Assembly: GCF_049059935.1 (NCBI RefSeq)
Contig: NZ_JBMGQR010000034.1
Coordinates: 1 to 43,688, forward strand
Length of the DNA stretch: 43,688 bases
DNA from: JAURVT01 sp049059935
GTDB taxonomy: Bacteria > Actinomycetota > Actinomycetes > Propionibacteriales > Nocardioidaceae
Direction: 5' to 3'
Shown here: positions 14,446 through 22,991 of the stretch, in pieces
Position numbering within the stretch: the first letter of the stretch is position 1
Layout of the letters: each line of letters starts with the position of its first letter
Program-made: the position numbers and the translations under genes
Notes under the pieces: generated by a model
The model's input: the letters and a program-made list of their open reading frames with translations, nothing else
Databases searched by the model: none
Told to the model about the DNA's origin: nothing

Positions 14446-16079
14446 GGGCCCAGTGTTTCTGGTGCAGGGGAGGAGAAGTGGGCGCCGGCGATCCAGCGGG
14501 TGTTGGTGTCGTGCATGGCGAGCTCGGCGCCGGTGAGCTTGACCTGGGTCTGGATGCCGGCGCGTTCGCCCACCTTGATCAGGACCTTCCCGGCCCCTGG
14601 TGGGGGTGCGGGGCGGGTGATGCCGGTGAGGGGGTCGCGGATCATCGGCTGCTTCCACCCGGCCGGGGTCGACCAGGACGCCACGGTGCGCATCTCGACC
14701 TCGGACATGCGCTTGACCTCGGACAGTGCCCGCAGGTCGTCCATCGCCAGGCCGGCGGTGACAACGATCGAGGAGCGCTCGGCGAAGCCGCGGGCCTTGC
14801 GGGCGTCGGCCGCCGACGTCATCGACTCCATGTCCTTGAGGGAGTGGGTGATGAAGATGTTGCCCACGCCGTCGTTGCGGTTCAGGCGGGTGAGGCCGTC
14901 GAGCTTGTCGACCAGGCCGGCGCCCTCGATGCGCAGCATCTCCCACATCTCGTCCATCACCATCAGGTAGTGCTTCTGCGGTGCCTTCCCGGCCTCGGCC
15001 AGCGCGTTGGCGGCCTCGACCGAGGCGTAGCCCTCGGACCAGGTGGCGAGCATGATCGCGGCCTTCACGTCGTCTGAGTGCCGGCGGATCGCGGACACGT
15101 CGACGACCACGCCGGGGGCGTCGAGGTCGATCCTGTTGGTGGTCTGACCGGAGAAGGTGCGCCCGATCGCGCCGTCCAGGAGCGCCTCGAGCGACCTGGC
15201 GAGGCGCTTGGTCGAGGACAGGAACTCGGCCCGGTCGCCGGCGAGCGCGGCCCGGATCATCTGGTCGTCGGGGTTGACCATCAGGCGGGCCAGGTCAGGC
15301 AGCGTCGGCGGCAGCTGGCCGGCGGCGCGGTGCGCGGTGACGAGCTGACGGATGCCGCGGGTGACGAGGGTGTTCTCCCAGTCCTCGAGCGGCTGGCGGC
15401 GGACGATCTGCACCAGGGCGGTCACCAGGGTGACCGACCGGTCGATCGCCTGCTCGCGCAGGACGTCGCCGGCCTCGCCGCCGATGCGGTCGGCGGCGTC
15501 GCCCATCGCGCCGGGGTCCAGGACGTTGATGCGCTCAGTGTCGCCGACGCGGATTACCGAACCGCCGATCGCGCGGATGACCTGGACGTACTCGGCCTTC
15601 ATGTCGCCCAGGACGAGCGGAGTGACGCCCTGGTCGGCCAGGCCGAGGATCTGACGGACGGTCCACGACGACTTGCCCAGTCCCTGCAAACCAAGGACGA
15701 GCATCGAGGGTGAGGAGATCAGGCCGTGACGGAAGAAGTTGATCGGGTCGCAGCACACGGTGGTGCCGGTGGTCAGGTCGTGACCGACCGGGACGCCGAC
15801 CACCGGGCGGCCTGAGCCGCCGGAGAAGGGCCACAGGCCGCAGACCTGGACGGAGGTGCCGCGGTAGGACGGCGGGACGGGTAGGACGTTCCAGGCGCCG
15901 CCACCGGCGCCGCGCCACCCACGCGGACCCATCGAACCACCCAGGCCCACCGACCCGCCAGCGCCGCGACTCTTGTCGGTCTTGGGTGCCGTCGATGGTG
16001 CCGGCGTCGGCGCGAGGTCGGCGCGGCGCCGTCCGAGCCGTGCGAGTCCGAGCTTGGGGCGCGGGGGACTGAGGGTCAT
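14442..16079 (-). CDS. VirB4-like conjugative ATPase
   Basis: A 545-residue P-loop ATPase that would power the secretion channel. Walker A is GLQGLGKSS (about 130-138), followed by LVLGDMKAEYVQVIRAIGG. Walker B is HYLMVMDEMWEML, and downstream IFITHSLKDME fits the VirB4/HerA-like sensor region. The first 65 residues are Gly/Pro-rich and probably unstructured. The N-terminal VirB4 domain is missing here and is replaced by the separate SCO6880-type protein encoded just upstream, the usual arrangement in actinobacterial systems. The ATG at 16079 has AAGGCGG upstream. Confidence 0.9.
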   Translation of the reverse strand: MTLSPPRPKLGLARLGRRRADLAPTPAPSTAPKTDKSRGAGGSVGLGGSMGPRGWRGAGGGAWNVLPVPPSYRGTSVQVCGLWPFSGGSGRPVVGVPVGHDLTTGTTVCCDPINFFRHGLISSPSMLVLGLQGLGKSSWTVRQILGLADQGVTPLVLGDMKAEYVQVIRAIGGSVIRVGDTERINVLDPGAMGDAADRIGGEAGDVLREQAIDRSVTLVTALVQIVRRQPLEDWENTLVTRGIRQLVTAHRAAGQLPPTLPDLARLMVNPDDQMIRAALAGDRAEFLSSTKRLARSLEALLDGAIGRTFSGQTTNRIDLDAPGVVVDVSAIRRHSDDVKAAIMLATWSEGYASVEAANALAEAGKAPQKHYLMVMDEMWEMLRIEGAGLVDKLDGLTRLNRNDGVGNIFITHSLKDMESMTSAADARKARGFAERSSIVVTAGLAMDDLRALSEVKRMSEVEMRTVASWSTPAGWKQPMIRDPLTGITRPAPPPGAGKVLIKVGERAGIQTQVKLTGAELAMHDTNTRWIAGAHFSSPAPETLGP

Positions 16080-16090
16080 GTGCGGCCGCC

Positions 16091-17593
16091 TTAGAGGTAG
16101 TCGCGGACGTGGGCGGGGACCTGGGTGTGGGCCCAGGGCACGAACCCGACCGGCAGGGTGGTCGCGAACGCCGCCGCCTGCGATCCGTAGCAGCGGCGCA
16201 GTCGCAGCGGCACCGTGCCGGCGCGGGACTCCACGGTGGAGACGGCCTGGACCAGGTCGTCAGGGTCGGACACCGTGGCGGTGACCATGACCGAGAAGCG
16301 GACCAGCGCGGCGCCGGTGGCGACCTCCTCGCGGGCCTGCTCGGTGGCGCGAATCTGGGCCTTGGCGGAAGCGGTGGGTCGCTTCTTGGTGTTGCCGGCG
16401 AGGAAGTTCGCGGTCTGCGAGTCGTTTTCGGAGACCTTGGCCGAGTCCTCAGGGGTGTGGGGCCGGTAGACGATCGCCACGCGCTTGCGTGTGAAGTCCG
16501 CATCAGGCCGAAGCAGGTCGGCCAGGGCAAGCTCGTTGATCGCCGACCTGGGTGGGGTGGTCATCTCCCAGGTCACCGAGACACCGGAGTCGTGTCGGTA
16601 GTGGTCCCAACCGGCCTGGTCGGCCACCGGGCCGGCCTGGTCCCACGGCACCTCGGCGGGGTCGCCGGCGAACTCGGCGGCGTCGAGCCACCTCTGGGCG
16701 GCCGGGTCGTAGCCCATCCGCACGACCTTGGACAGCTCGCCTGCCGACACCATCTCGACCGCGCCGCCGCCGGCCGTACGCAACAGACCCAGGATGCCCG
16801 GCACCTTGCGGGCGAGCTCGGACAGAATCTCGTCCTCGCGGCCACGCCTGGACAGGCCGCGGCCCCGGAACGTGAGCTCGAAGTAGGTGACGTTCTCCGA
16901 CGAGGTCTCCGAGTAGGTGCGCACGCACTCGTCCATCACCGCCCGCGCCAGATCGGGCGAGTTTTCAGAGCGCGCGTTGGCCACCATCGACTCCAGGCGG
17001 CCGCCCGGGTCCGGCGCGGTGTCGGTGATCGCCTTGGCGCACTCGAGCGCGCGCTCGGACGACAGCGACCCCAGCAGGGTGGCGTAGCCGCCGACCCACT
17101 GGTTGAGGCGCTCCTGGTCCTGCAGGGCCGGCCCCTCGGCGACGCAGCGCGCCACGATGGTGAACAGGCCACGCCGGCGCGGGTTCTTCACGACGACGAA
17201 CGGGTTCCCGAAGGCGTCGTCGCGCTCGAGCAGCGTGGTGCGGCCAAGCATTCCGGGCAGCCGATTGTGCGGCTGGCGAGAGGTCCCGAACACGCCCGAG
17301 CGGCCCTGGTGGGCGCGGGCCGAGGACTGGCGCGTGAACCCGATCCGGCGCACGAGCGTGACGCCGACCGGGGTTCCAACCACGGTGAAGCCGGCCACGG
17401 CCAGGGCCGCGACGACGAGCGCCGCGGTGAGCCCCGCGGTGAGCATCATGATCATGGCGACGATGCCGCCCAGGAGCAGGATGCCGGTCGCGAGCAGGCC
17501 TGCGTTGCCCAGGCCGGGGGTGCGCTGGGAGACCCAGTTGCCATAGGTGCGGCGGACCTGCGTGGGCGCGTGAGTAGGTGCGGTGGTCGTCAT
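16091..17593 (-). CDS. SCO6880 family conjugation protein
   Basis: A 500-residue protein with two adjacent N-terminal membrane segments (LLATGILLLGGIVAMIMMLT and ALVVAALAVAGFTVVGTPVG), a VirB3-like feature. A long cytoplasmic part follows, containing QERLNQWVGGYATLLGSL, then EILSELARKVPGILGLLR and the repeated-looking VMVTATVSDPDDLVQAV, which is similar in kind to the VirB4 N-terminal domain. SCO6880 proteins accompany the VirB4-like ATPase in actinobacterial conjugative elements. Its ATG overlaps the TrbL-like stop (ATGA). It is inferred to anchor the ATPase to the membrane. Confidence 0.88.
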   Translation of the reverse strand: MTTTAPTHAPTQVRRTYGNWVSQRTPGLGNAGLLATGILLLGGIVAMIMMLTAGLTAALVVAALAVAGFTVVGTPVGVTLVRRIGFTRQSSARAHQGRSGVFGTSRQPHNRLPGMLGRTTLLERDDAFGNPFVVVKNPRRRGLFTIVARCVAEGPALQDQERLNQWVGGYATLLGSLSSERALECAKAITDTAPDPGGRLESMVANARSENSPDLARAVMDECVRTYSETSSENVTYFELTFRGRGLSRRGREDEILSELARKVPGILGLLRTAGGGAVEMVSAGELSKVVRMGYDPAAQRWLDAAEFAGDPAEVPWDQAGPVADQAGWDHYRHDSGVSVTWEMTTPPRSAINELALADLLRPDADFTRKRVAIVYRPHTPEDSAKVSENDSQTANFLAGNTKKRPTASAKAQIRATEQAREEVATGAALVRFSVMVTATVSDPDDLVQAVSTVESRAGTVPLRLRRCYGSQAAAFATTLPVGFVPWAHTQVPAHVRDYL

Positions 17594-18960
17594 TGGTCGT
17601 CCTCCACTACGCCAGAAGCGCCGTCAGCCGATCGTCTGGAGAGGTCGGCGCCGAACCGGGCGGCGCCGCCGATGTTGTGCCACGAGGACTCGCCGCCTGC
17701 GGTGTCGCCACCGGAGACCGGGGAACCCGAACCGGACGGGGCGCCGTAGCTGCCGCCTCCGGTCTCAGCTGGTGGGCGTGGCGTCTGGGTGTCGGGGGAG
17801 TGGGGGGTTCCGGACGGGCCGTCGGTGTCACCACCGGACACCAGTCCTGAGGCGTCGTCCTTTCCACCGCTGTCGGGCGTTCCGGACCCCGACGCTGGGG
17901 TGGGGCCACCGCCAGGTGCAGGCGACTTGCCGGTGCCACCGCTGCCGCCACCGGGTGCGGCCCCGTCGGGACCGGCACCGAATCCGCCACCGAATCCGCC
18001 GCCTGTCGCGGACGTGCCGCCCATCGCTGAGGCCCCCGCGCTTGAGCCCGACAGGCCGCCCGAGGCGCCGCCGCTGGCGACCATCGCGCCGGTGGCCAGC
18101 CCAGCGCCCACCAGCCCGGCAGCCATCGCGCCGGCGTTGCCCGACGTCATCTGGGCGGTGGCCGGAACTAGGAAGCGCATCATCGCCGGCAGTGCCATCA
18201 CCGCGAGGATGACCGCCGCGAGGCCAGTCGCCTGGGCGAGGATGTCGTCCTTGGACCCGAGGAGCTTAAACGCACCGGCGTAGATCAGGGCGGCGACGGG
18301 CTTGTAGAGAACGAACGCGATCAGCCACGCGATGGCCTTGGAGAACCGCTGCTTGCCCGCGGCCGTCGTCGACGTCGCGGCGGCCAGTGGCAGCATCGCT
18401 ACCAGGTAGATGACCATCGCGTTGCGCACGACCATCAGCACCAGCTGGATCACCTGGATGACGAGCATCACCAGCGCCACCATCAGCACAAAACCGGGGT
18501 TCATCTGAGCGGCCGGGAGCAAGAACGAGTCGGTCAGGTCCAGATCGGCCTGATCGAGGATCCACTGGGAGAACACGTCGCCGGCCTCGACGCTGGTCGC
18601 GACCAGTGACCCGGCGATCGTCGCCGTCAAGATCACCATGGCGAACGACTCGCCCAGGCTGCGCAGGTGCTCCGCGCGCGGGGTCAGGGCCATCTTGTAG
18701 GCGGCGAAGAAGATCGAGCCCACCATCGAAGCCAACACCAGGAACCACAACCGATCACCCAGCCACCCGGCCACCGACGTCGACGAGTCGACGTCCGGCG
18801 CCGGAGCCTTCAACCACGCAGCCGTCAGGTTCTTGATCGACCACTCCGCGGCCTCGTTGAACCAGTTCGCGATCCCATCCATCGCCGACTCACCCGCACT
18901 ACCGGCGACCTTGCCCGCAGCGTCGGAGACGCAGCCGCCGACGTTCTTGATGCCGCACAT
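17590..18960 (-). CDS. TrbL/VirB6-like polytopic conjugation membrane protein
   Basis: A 456-residue protein. The N-terminus is an amphipathic region (IANWFNEAAEWSIKNLTAAWL), followed by about six hydrophobic segments between residues 68 and 280, for example LWFLVLASMVGSIFFAAYK, FVLMVALVMLVIQVIQLVLM and AAVILAVMALPAMMRFLVP. The rest is a long Gly/Ser/Ala-, then Pro-rich tail that is probably unstructured. This layout is that of TrbL/VirB6 inner-membrane channel components. Its ATG directly follows the stop of the next gene upstream, and its stop overlaps the SCO6880 start. Confidence 0.87.
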   Translation of the reverse strand: MCGIKNVGGCVSDAAGKVAGSAGESAMDGIANWFNEAAEWSIKNLTAAWLKAPAPDVDSSTSVAGWLGDRLWFLVLASMVGSIFFAAYKMALTPRAEHLRSLGESFAMVILTATIAGSLVATSVEAGDVFSQWILDQADLDLTDSFLLPAAQMNPGFVLMVALVMLVIQVIQLVLMVVRNAMVIYLVAMLPLAAATSTTAAGKQRFSKAIAWLIAFVLYKPVAALIYAGAFKLLGSKDDILAQATGLAAVILAVMALPAMMRFLVPATAQMTSGNAGAMAAGLVGAGLATGAMVASGGASGGLSGSSAGASAMGGTSATGGGFGGGFGAGPDGAAPGGGSGGTGKSPAPGGGPTPASGSGTPDSGGKDDASGLVSGGDTDGPSGTPHSPDTQTPRPPAETGGGSYGAPSGSGSPVSGGDTAGGESSWHNIGGAARFGADLSRRSADGASGVVEDDQ

Positions 18961-19707
18961 CTACTGGTCACCCCAGGTGATGAAGCGCGACGGCGCGCCG
19001 TCGACGCAGCCGGAGAACCCATCGCCGTTCGTCTCAAGTCGGACGCGCCAGTCTCCGTCGCGCCACTGGACCGAGGTCGAGCACGTGTACAGCTGCCCGC
19101 TCTGCACCAGGTAGAAGCTCAGCACCGCGTCGTCGTTGGTGTAGCTCTCCAAAACGAATCCCTTGGTGTCGGTTACACCTGCCGACCCCTCTTCTTGCCC
19201 GCGTTGAAGCAAGGCGTTCTGACCGATGCCGGGGACGGTCTGCGTTCGAGCTACGGCGTCGAAGTCCGAAGCAAGGCCAAGTCGGACATTGATGGTGTAC
19301 GCAGCCACGACTGCGCCAGTGGGTGTCCGTGCGAAGCACGACCATGCGCCGTCTGCGTCTCGACGACCAGGGCCCGCCGACGGCGAGATTGGGTACGCCC
19401 AGCCGTCGACGCGCTCCCAGGTGAGGTCGGCGGGCTGTTGCGTGGGCTGCTGCAGGCTGCCGCCGCGGAGGCCGCACGCCGACTCGTACGTCTCGCCTGC
19501 CGTCGGGGCCGAGCTGGTGGGTGTGGGAGTCGGCGTCGAAGTGGTGCCGGCGCGGTCCGCGGGCTCGCTGGCAGCTTCCTGGTCGCCGCTGCGCACGACC
19601 AGGACGGTGATGAGGACGGCGACCACGATGAACACGGCGGAGGCGATGCCGAGTCGTAGCGGGGTCCAGATGCTGTGCCCTTCGCCGGGGTCGTGTCCCA
19701 TCGTCAT
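18961..19707 (-). CDS. Membrane-anchored extracytoplasmic T4SS-operon protein
   Basis: A 248-residue protein with one membrane anchor (IASAVFIVVAVLITVLVV, residues 22-40), a Thr/Pro/Ser-rich linker, and an outside domain. That domain has two likely disulphide pairs (ACGLRGG, WSCFART, YTCSTSV, FSGCVDG). AGGAGAACCCG precedes the first of two adjacent ATG codons (19707). I do not recognise the domain. Placement upstream of TrbL suggests a structural part of the channel on the cell-wall side. Confidence 0.78.
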   Translation of the reverse strand: MTMGHDPGEGHSIWTPLRLGIASAVFIVVAVLITVLVVRSGDQEAASEPADRAGTTSTPTPTPTSSAPTAGETYESACGLRGGSLQQPTQQPADLTWERVDGWAYPISPSAGPGRRDADGAWSCFARTPTGAVVAAYTINVRLGLASDFDAVARTQTVPGIGQNALLQRGQEEGSAGVTDTKGFVLESYTNDDAVLSFYLVQSGQLYTCSTSVQWRDGDWRVRLETNGDGFSGCVDGAPSRFITWGDQ

Positions 19708-19753
19708 CGGGTTCTCCTGTTGGTGCAGTGGTCTTTGGGGTGGGCGCCGGGTG

Positions 19754-20029
19754 TCACATCAGGAAGTTGACGAACCCCGAGGCGCTGCCGGCGAGGATGC
19801 AGGCGACGGCGACGCCGCCGAGTGCGCCGAAGGACTCACCGAGGTCGCCGCGGCGGTAGGCGAGCGCCATCTTTCCGGCGCAGAGCATGACGCCGGCGAC
19901 GCATGCGGCGAAGACGAGCCACAGGCCCAGGCCGAGGATGGTGTCGACCTTGCCTTCGAGCTCGGGGGGTGCGTCGGGGCTGGGGTTGGGCACGGCGGTC
20001 AGGACGGTGAGGGCGATGCGATCGAGCAT
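19754..20029 (-). CDS. Small two-helix membrane protein (VirB2/TrbC-like position)
   Basis: A 91-residue protein with two hydrophobic segments (LGLGLWLVFAACVAGVMLCA and FGALGGVAVACILAGSASGF) separated by a short charged loop (RRGDLGE). The size, topology and place between the T4SS genes resemble VirB2-type pilin-like subunits of Gram-positive conjugation systems, but there is no sequence motif to prove it. The stop lies just before the spacer to the next gene and the start is close to the 63-aa gene upstream. Confidence 0.7.
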   Translation of the reverse strand: MLDRIALTVLTAVPNPSPDAPPELEGKVDTILGLGLWLVFAACVAGVMLCAGKMALAYRRGDLGESFGALGGVAVACILAGSASGFVNFLM

Positions 20030-20031
20030 GG

Positions 20032-20223
20032 TCAGTTCTCCTTGCTGGCAGGGTGGTCGACAGGGTCGGTGTGGTCGTGGGGCTCATCGCTCGGTGTGGC
20101 GACGAGGTGTCGGTCTGCTCTGCGCATCCGGGCCAGGCAGAGGCCGACACCCAGCGCGGAAGCGGCGATGACCGCCCACATCGCGTCGGTCAGGAATGTG
20201 GTGACCAGGTCGAGATCTGGCAT
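20032..20223 (-). CDS. Small single-pass membrane protein
   Basis: A 63-residue protein: MPDLDLVTTFLTDAMWAVIA begins a single membrane helix (AVIAASALGVGLCLARM), then a His/Asp-rich tail. The ATG at 20223 shares its A with the TGA of the DUF6668-like gene, indicating coupling. The function is unknown; small membrane proteins of this kind are common in conjugation operons. Confidence 0.7.
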   Translation of the reverse strand: MPDLDLVTTFLTDAMWAVIAASALGVGLCLARMRRADRHLVATPSDEPHDHTDPVDHPASKEN

Positions 20224-20861
20224 CAGCCCTCCTGGAGGCGGCTGGGCGGGATTCGGCTGGGCCGAATGGCTGCCGCGACGAGCCGCTCGACCTGGGCGGC
20301 GATCGTGGCGGCTGCCGGGTCGGCGACGTACGGGTGTTCGCGCCAGGTCGGCACCCACGGGGCAGTGAGCAGGTGAGGCACGGCCGTCTGGATCTCGGCC
20401 AACCGCCGAGCAAGGGTGCGGGGCAGCTTGCCGGGTGCGTCCGCGACGGCGACCAGGGCGACGACGTCGAGGTCTGGGACGGCTCGCGATGCCCACTCCT
20501 GGAGCATCCGGCCGGCCGCGGTCAGGCCGGCGGCGTTGGTGCGGCACACCAAGACCACTGCAGTGGGCCACCCCAGTGCCGGGTCGGGCCACACGCCGGT
20601 CAGGTCGGTGCCGCGGCCACTGCCCGCGGCCAACGAGGTCGCGCCAGCGCCACCGTGTGCGCCGACCCACGTGAATGTCGTAGCCGCCGGGCACGGTGTG
20701 GTCGTGCGCGCGGTCACGACCCGGTTCCGAGGAGCAGGGGCGGCCACGAGCCCGCCGGAGCGCCTGGTGGTTGTTGCTGGACTCCTGGGTTCTGAAGTGG
20801 CCGGGTTCTTGAGGATTGGACCCACAGCCCAGGGGGAAGGGTCCTGCTGCGAGGACTTCAT
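20223..20861 (-). CDS. DUF6668-like protein with a lysine-less P-loop
   Basis: A 212-residue protein. The motif FTWVGAHGGAGATSLAA resembles the deviant Walker A of ParA/MinD ATPases (KGGxGKT) but has Ala-Thr in place of Lys-Thr, so ATP hydrolysis is doubtful. It then has WPTAVVLVCRTNAAGLTAA and a strand DLDVVALVAVAD, as in a P-loop fold that reports target binding. Such proteins, which I place near DUF6668 from memory, occur at the head of actinobacterial transfer operons. The first 60 residues are low complexity. It is the first gene of the leftward T4SS operon. Confidence 0.75.
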   Translation of the reverse strand: MKSSQQDPSPWAVGPILKNPATSEPRSPATTTRRSGGLVAAPAPRNRVVTARTTTPCPAATTFTWVGAHGGAGATSLAAGSGRGTDLTGVWPDPALGWPTAVVLVCRTNAAGLTAAGRMLQEWASRAVPDLDVVALVAVADAPGKLPRTLARRLAEIQTAVPHLLTAPWVPTWREHPYVADPAAATIAAQVERLVAAAIRPSRIPPSRLQEG

Positions 20862-20896
20862 CTGGCGTCGTCACCCCCCGGTGATCCTGATGCTTT

Positions 20897-20923
20897 CGGA
20901 CCCTCGTCCGGCAAATTTCGGAC
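20897..20923. promoter_or_regulatory. Triple CGGAC/GTCCG repeat, possible operator
   Basis: CGGAC (20897-20901), GTCCG (20906-20910) and CGGAC (20919-20923) alternate in orientation, giving two overlapping inverted repeats with a central AAATTT. They lie just upstream of the T4SS operon start and opposite a gene for a small HTH protein. An operator for one of the local regulators is a reasonable guess. Confidence 0.4.
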
Positions 20924-21013
20924 AACGTACACCCGGGTGGGGTCAAAGATCGACACTCACGACGCTGGAGAACGCAGTTCGATATTCAACTGCCTGCTGA
21001 TCATCTCAGAGCG

Positions 21014-21042
21014 TTGGAGATGACCTGTGTGTGCTCTATAGT
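21014..21042 (+). promoter_or_regulatory. Sigma-70-type promoter for the rightward transfer operon
   Basis: TTGGAG (21014-21019) and TATAGT (21037-21042) with a 17-bp spacer. This is one of the clearest promoter matches in the window and points toward the HTH gene at 21139, giving a leader of about 90 nt. Confidence 0.6.
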
Positions 21043-21138
21043 GACTAAACCGGTACTGGCGACATGTGCCGTGTGGTGAGGGCCTGAAACTGGCCGTTCT
21101 GTCGACCAAGGGGGCTTCGATGAGCGATACGCTCGCCC

Positions 21139-21408
21139 GTGATGGCTACAGGCGAGGAGTTCACGGCGGCCGACTACGACGCGCTGCCCGAGGTGCTGAC
21201 CCCTCAGCAGGTGGCGTTGATGATCAACGCCTCGACGGTGCAGGTGCGCCGGTGGGCTGCCGAGGGAGTCATCCCCGGCCGCCGGTTCGGGAACCGGTGG
21301 CGGTTCTCCAAGTCGCTGCTCGAGCAGATGATCCGCGAGGGCACACCCGCCGACGAGCTACCCGGTGCGGGATCGATCGACCCCGAGGCCGACGAACCCG
21401 ACGACTGA
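21139..21408 (+). CDS. Small helix-turn-helix regulator (excisionase-like)
   Basis: An 89-residue DNA-binding protein. The core LTPQQVALMINASTVQVRRW followed by GRRFGNRWRFSKSLLEQMI is a winged-helix 'excisionase' type HTH. The frame opens with GTG then ATG (21139/21142); either could be used. The C-terminus is acidic (PEADEPDD). It is the first gene after the promoter at 21014-21042 and could control the divergent T4SS operon across the shared intergenic region. Confidence 0.8.
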   Translation: MMATGEEFTAADYDALPEVLTPQQVALMINASTVQVRRWAAEGVIPGRRFGNRWRFSKSLLEQMIREGTPADELPGAGSIDPEADEPDD

Positions 21409-21430
21409 GCTCCTACCTCGGGGCGTGCGC

Positions 21431-21691
21431 ATGAGCGCCCCCGAGGTCAGTGGTGCCGACTTCGCGTCGCGCCCTCGGCAACGCAAAGCACCGGACGGTC
21501 TGCCGACCATCGAGGCGATCGACGCGCTGCCCGAGATCTTGTCCAAGCCGCAGGCGGCGTGGCTGCTGCAGATCAGCGAGGCGCACCTGCACCGCGCCGC
21601 CAAAGCCGGTGAGCTGCCGTGCGGTCAGATGGGCACCACGCTGCGATTCTCCAAGTCCGCCCTGCTGCGCCACGTCCGCGGCGAGAGCTAG
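21431..21691 (+). CDS. Second small helix-turn-helix protein
   Basis: An 86-residue protein (ATG at 21431; a GTG two codons earlier is possible). LPEILSKPQAAWLLQISEAH followed by GQMGTTLRFSKSALLRHV shows the same HTH type as the preceding gene, sharing a LPE(I/V)L..PQ..(W/L) opening and an RFSKS(A/L)L ending, so the pair probably arose by duplication. Both may bind related sites near 20897-20923. A role in recombination directionality is possible but no integrase is visible. Confidence 0.78.
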   Translation: MSAPEVSGADFASRPRQRKAPDGLPTIEAIDALPEILSKPQAAWLLQISEAHLHRAAKAGELPCGQMGTTLRFSKSALLRHVRGES

Positions 21692-21704
21692 GAGTCGCAC
21701 ACCG

Positions 21705-21917
21705 ATGCGCCTACACGTCGACGGCGAGACCTTCGAGGTCCGAGCACACCCTGATACGCCTGGCACCTACCTCTATGACTGGGTCAGCGGTCCCAATCCT
21801 GGCTACGGTTTCGGGACGTCGACGAGCGACAACTCGGACCTGAGCCTGGCGGACCACGAAGAAGGCATCCGGGATTTCCTGTCGCAGGTCGATCCCCACA
21901 CCGGCTTCATCGAGTAA
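21705..21917 (+). CDS. Small hypothetical protein
   Basis: A 70-residue acidic protein (MRLHVDGETFEVRAHPDTPG... ending DFLSQVDPHTGFIE). The ATG at 21705 has GGAG 10 nt upstream, and the frame lies between the HTH gene and the wall hydrolase gene with short gaps. It looks like a small beta-sheet protein with no recognised motif. The longer frame from 21450 is antisense-style noise within the HTH gene. Confidence 0.65.
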   Translation: MRLHVDGETFEVRAHPDTPGTYLYDWVSGPNPGYGFGTSTSDNSDLSLADHEEGIRDFLSQVDPHTGFIE

Positions 21918-21920
21918 CCG

Positions 21921-22991
21921 GTGGCCACGCATGGGGGAGGAGACACCGGCGCCACCGGCCTGATCGCGTCCGCGATCGTGGGCGGCCTGGCGGTGCTGAT
22001 GCTGCCGGTGGTGGTGGTCGCGGCGACCGCAGGCCCGAGCACGCCCGGCGGGGGAGAATCGGTAGGCAACGTCGCTGCAGGTGCGATCCCGGCGCAGTTC
22101 CGCGACGCGGTCTTGGCGGCCGGGGCCAAGTGCAAGGAGATCGGCGCGCCGGTGATCGCCGCGCAGGTCGAGGCCGAGTCCGGGTGGCGTCCTGACGCCG
22201 GGTCGCCGGCCGGGGCGCAGGGGATCAGCCAGTTCATGCCCGGCACCTGGTCGACCTGGGGCAAGGACTACTCCGGCGACGGTGTCGCCGACGTGTTCAA
22301 CCCGGTCGACGCGATCGGCTCGCAGGGCGACATGATGTGCGCCCTGGCGGCCCAGGTCACTGCCAAGATCGGCACCGGCGTCCTGGATGGGGATCCGCTC
22401 GAGCTCGCGCTCGCGGCTTACAACGCCGGGATGGGCAACGTCACCAAGTACCGAGGCGTCCCGCCGTTCCCCGAGACCCAGGACTACGTCAAGAAGATCA
22501 CCACCGCAGCCAGAACCAAGTTCAGCACCCCCACCGACACCGGCGCCGGTGGTGGGGGAGCGACCGGCCCGGTGCAGCTCCCGGTCGCCAAGGGCAAGTA
22601 CGTCAACCGCGACAACTACGGCTCGTCGGGCTCGCTGTGGGCCCGCCACCACACCGGAACCGACTACTCGGCCCCGTGTGGCACCCCGGTCCGGGCTGTC
22701 CACGCCGGCATCGTGGTCCGCGACCGCGGCCAGTCCGGCTGGGCCGGCCCCAACTTCGTGAAGATCTCCACCGGCGCCGGCAACCTTGCGACCTGGTACG
22801 CGCACATGATGCGCCTGGCCGTCGCCGACGGCCAACAGGTCGCCGCCGGTGAAGTCATCGGCTACGTCGGCACCCTCGGAAACTCCACGGGCTGCCACCT
22901 GCACCTCGAGGTGCACCCGAGGAACGGCCGCTACGCCCAGGACGACGTCGACCCCAACGACTGGCTGCGCAAGAAGGGACTCAACCCATGA
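21921..22991 (+). CDS. Lytic transglycosylase + M23 peptidase cell-wall hydrolase
   Basis: A 356-residue bifunctional enzyme that would open peptidoglycan for the T4SS. A membrane anchor lies at residues 13-37 (IASAIVGGLAVLMLPVVVVA). The SLT domain has the catalytic Glu86 in QVEAESGWRP, then GAQGISQFMPGTW and LAAYNAGMGNV. After a Gly-rich linker (about 210) the M23 (LytM-type) domain shows the zinc ligands in ARHHTGTDYSAPCGTP and in GCHLHLEVHPRNG. The start is GTG at 21921. Its stop overlaps the lipoprotein start, so the pair is coupled. This SLT-M23 fusion is common in Gram-positive conjugative systems. Confidence 0.93.
   Translation: MATHGGGDTGATGLIASAIVGGLAVLMLPVVVVAATAGPSTPGGGESVGNVAAGAIPAQFRDAVLAAGAKCKEIGAPVIAAQVEAESGWRPDAGSPAGAQGISQFMPGTWSTWGKDYSGDGVADVFNPVDAIGSQGDMMCALAAQVTAKIGTGVLDGDPLELALAAYNAGMGNVTKYRGVPPFPETQDYVKKITTAARTKFSTPTDTGAGGGGATGPVQLPVAKGKYVNRDNYGSSGSLWARHHTGTDYSAPCGTPVRAVHAGIVVRDRGQSGWAGPNFVKISTGAGNLATWYAHMMRLAVADGQQVAAGEVIGYVGTLGNSTGCHLHLEVHPRNGRYAQDDVDPNDWLRKKGLNP

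Noticed and set aside
21139..21691. The two excisionase-like genes as proof of a nearby integrase
   Set aside because: No tyrosine or serine recombinase is visible in the window, so a regulator role is kept.
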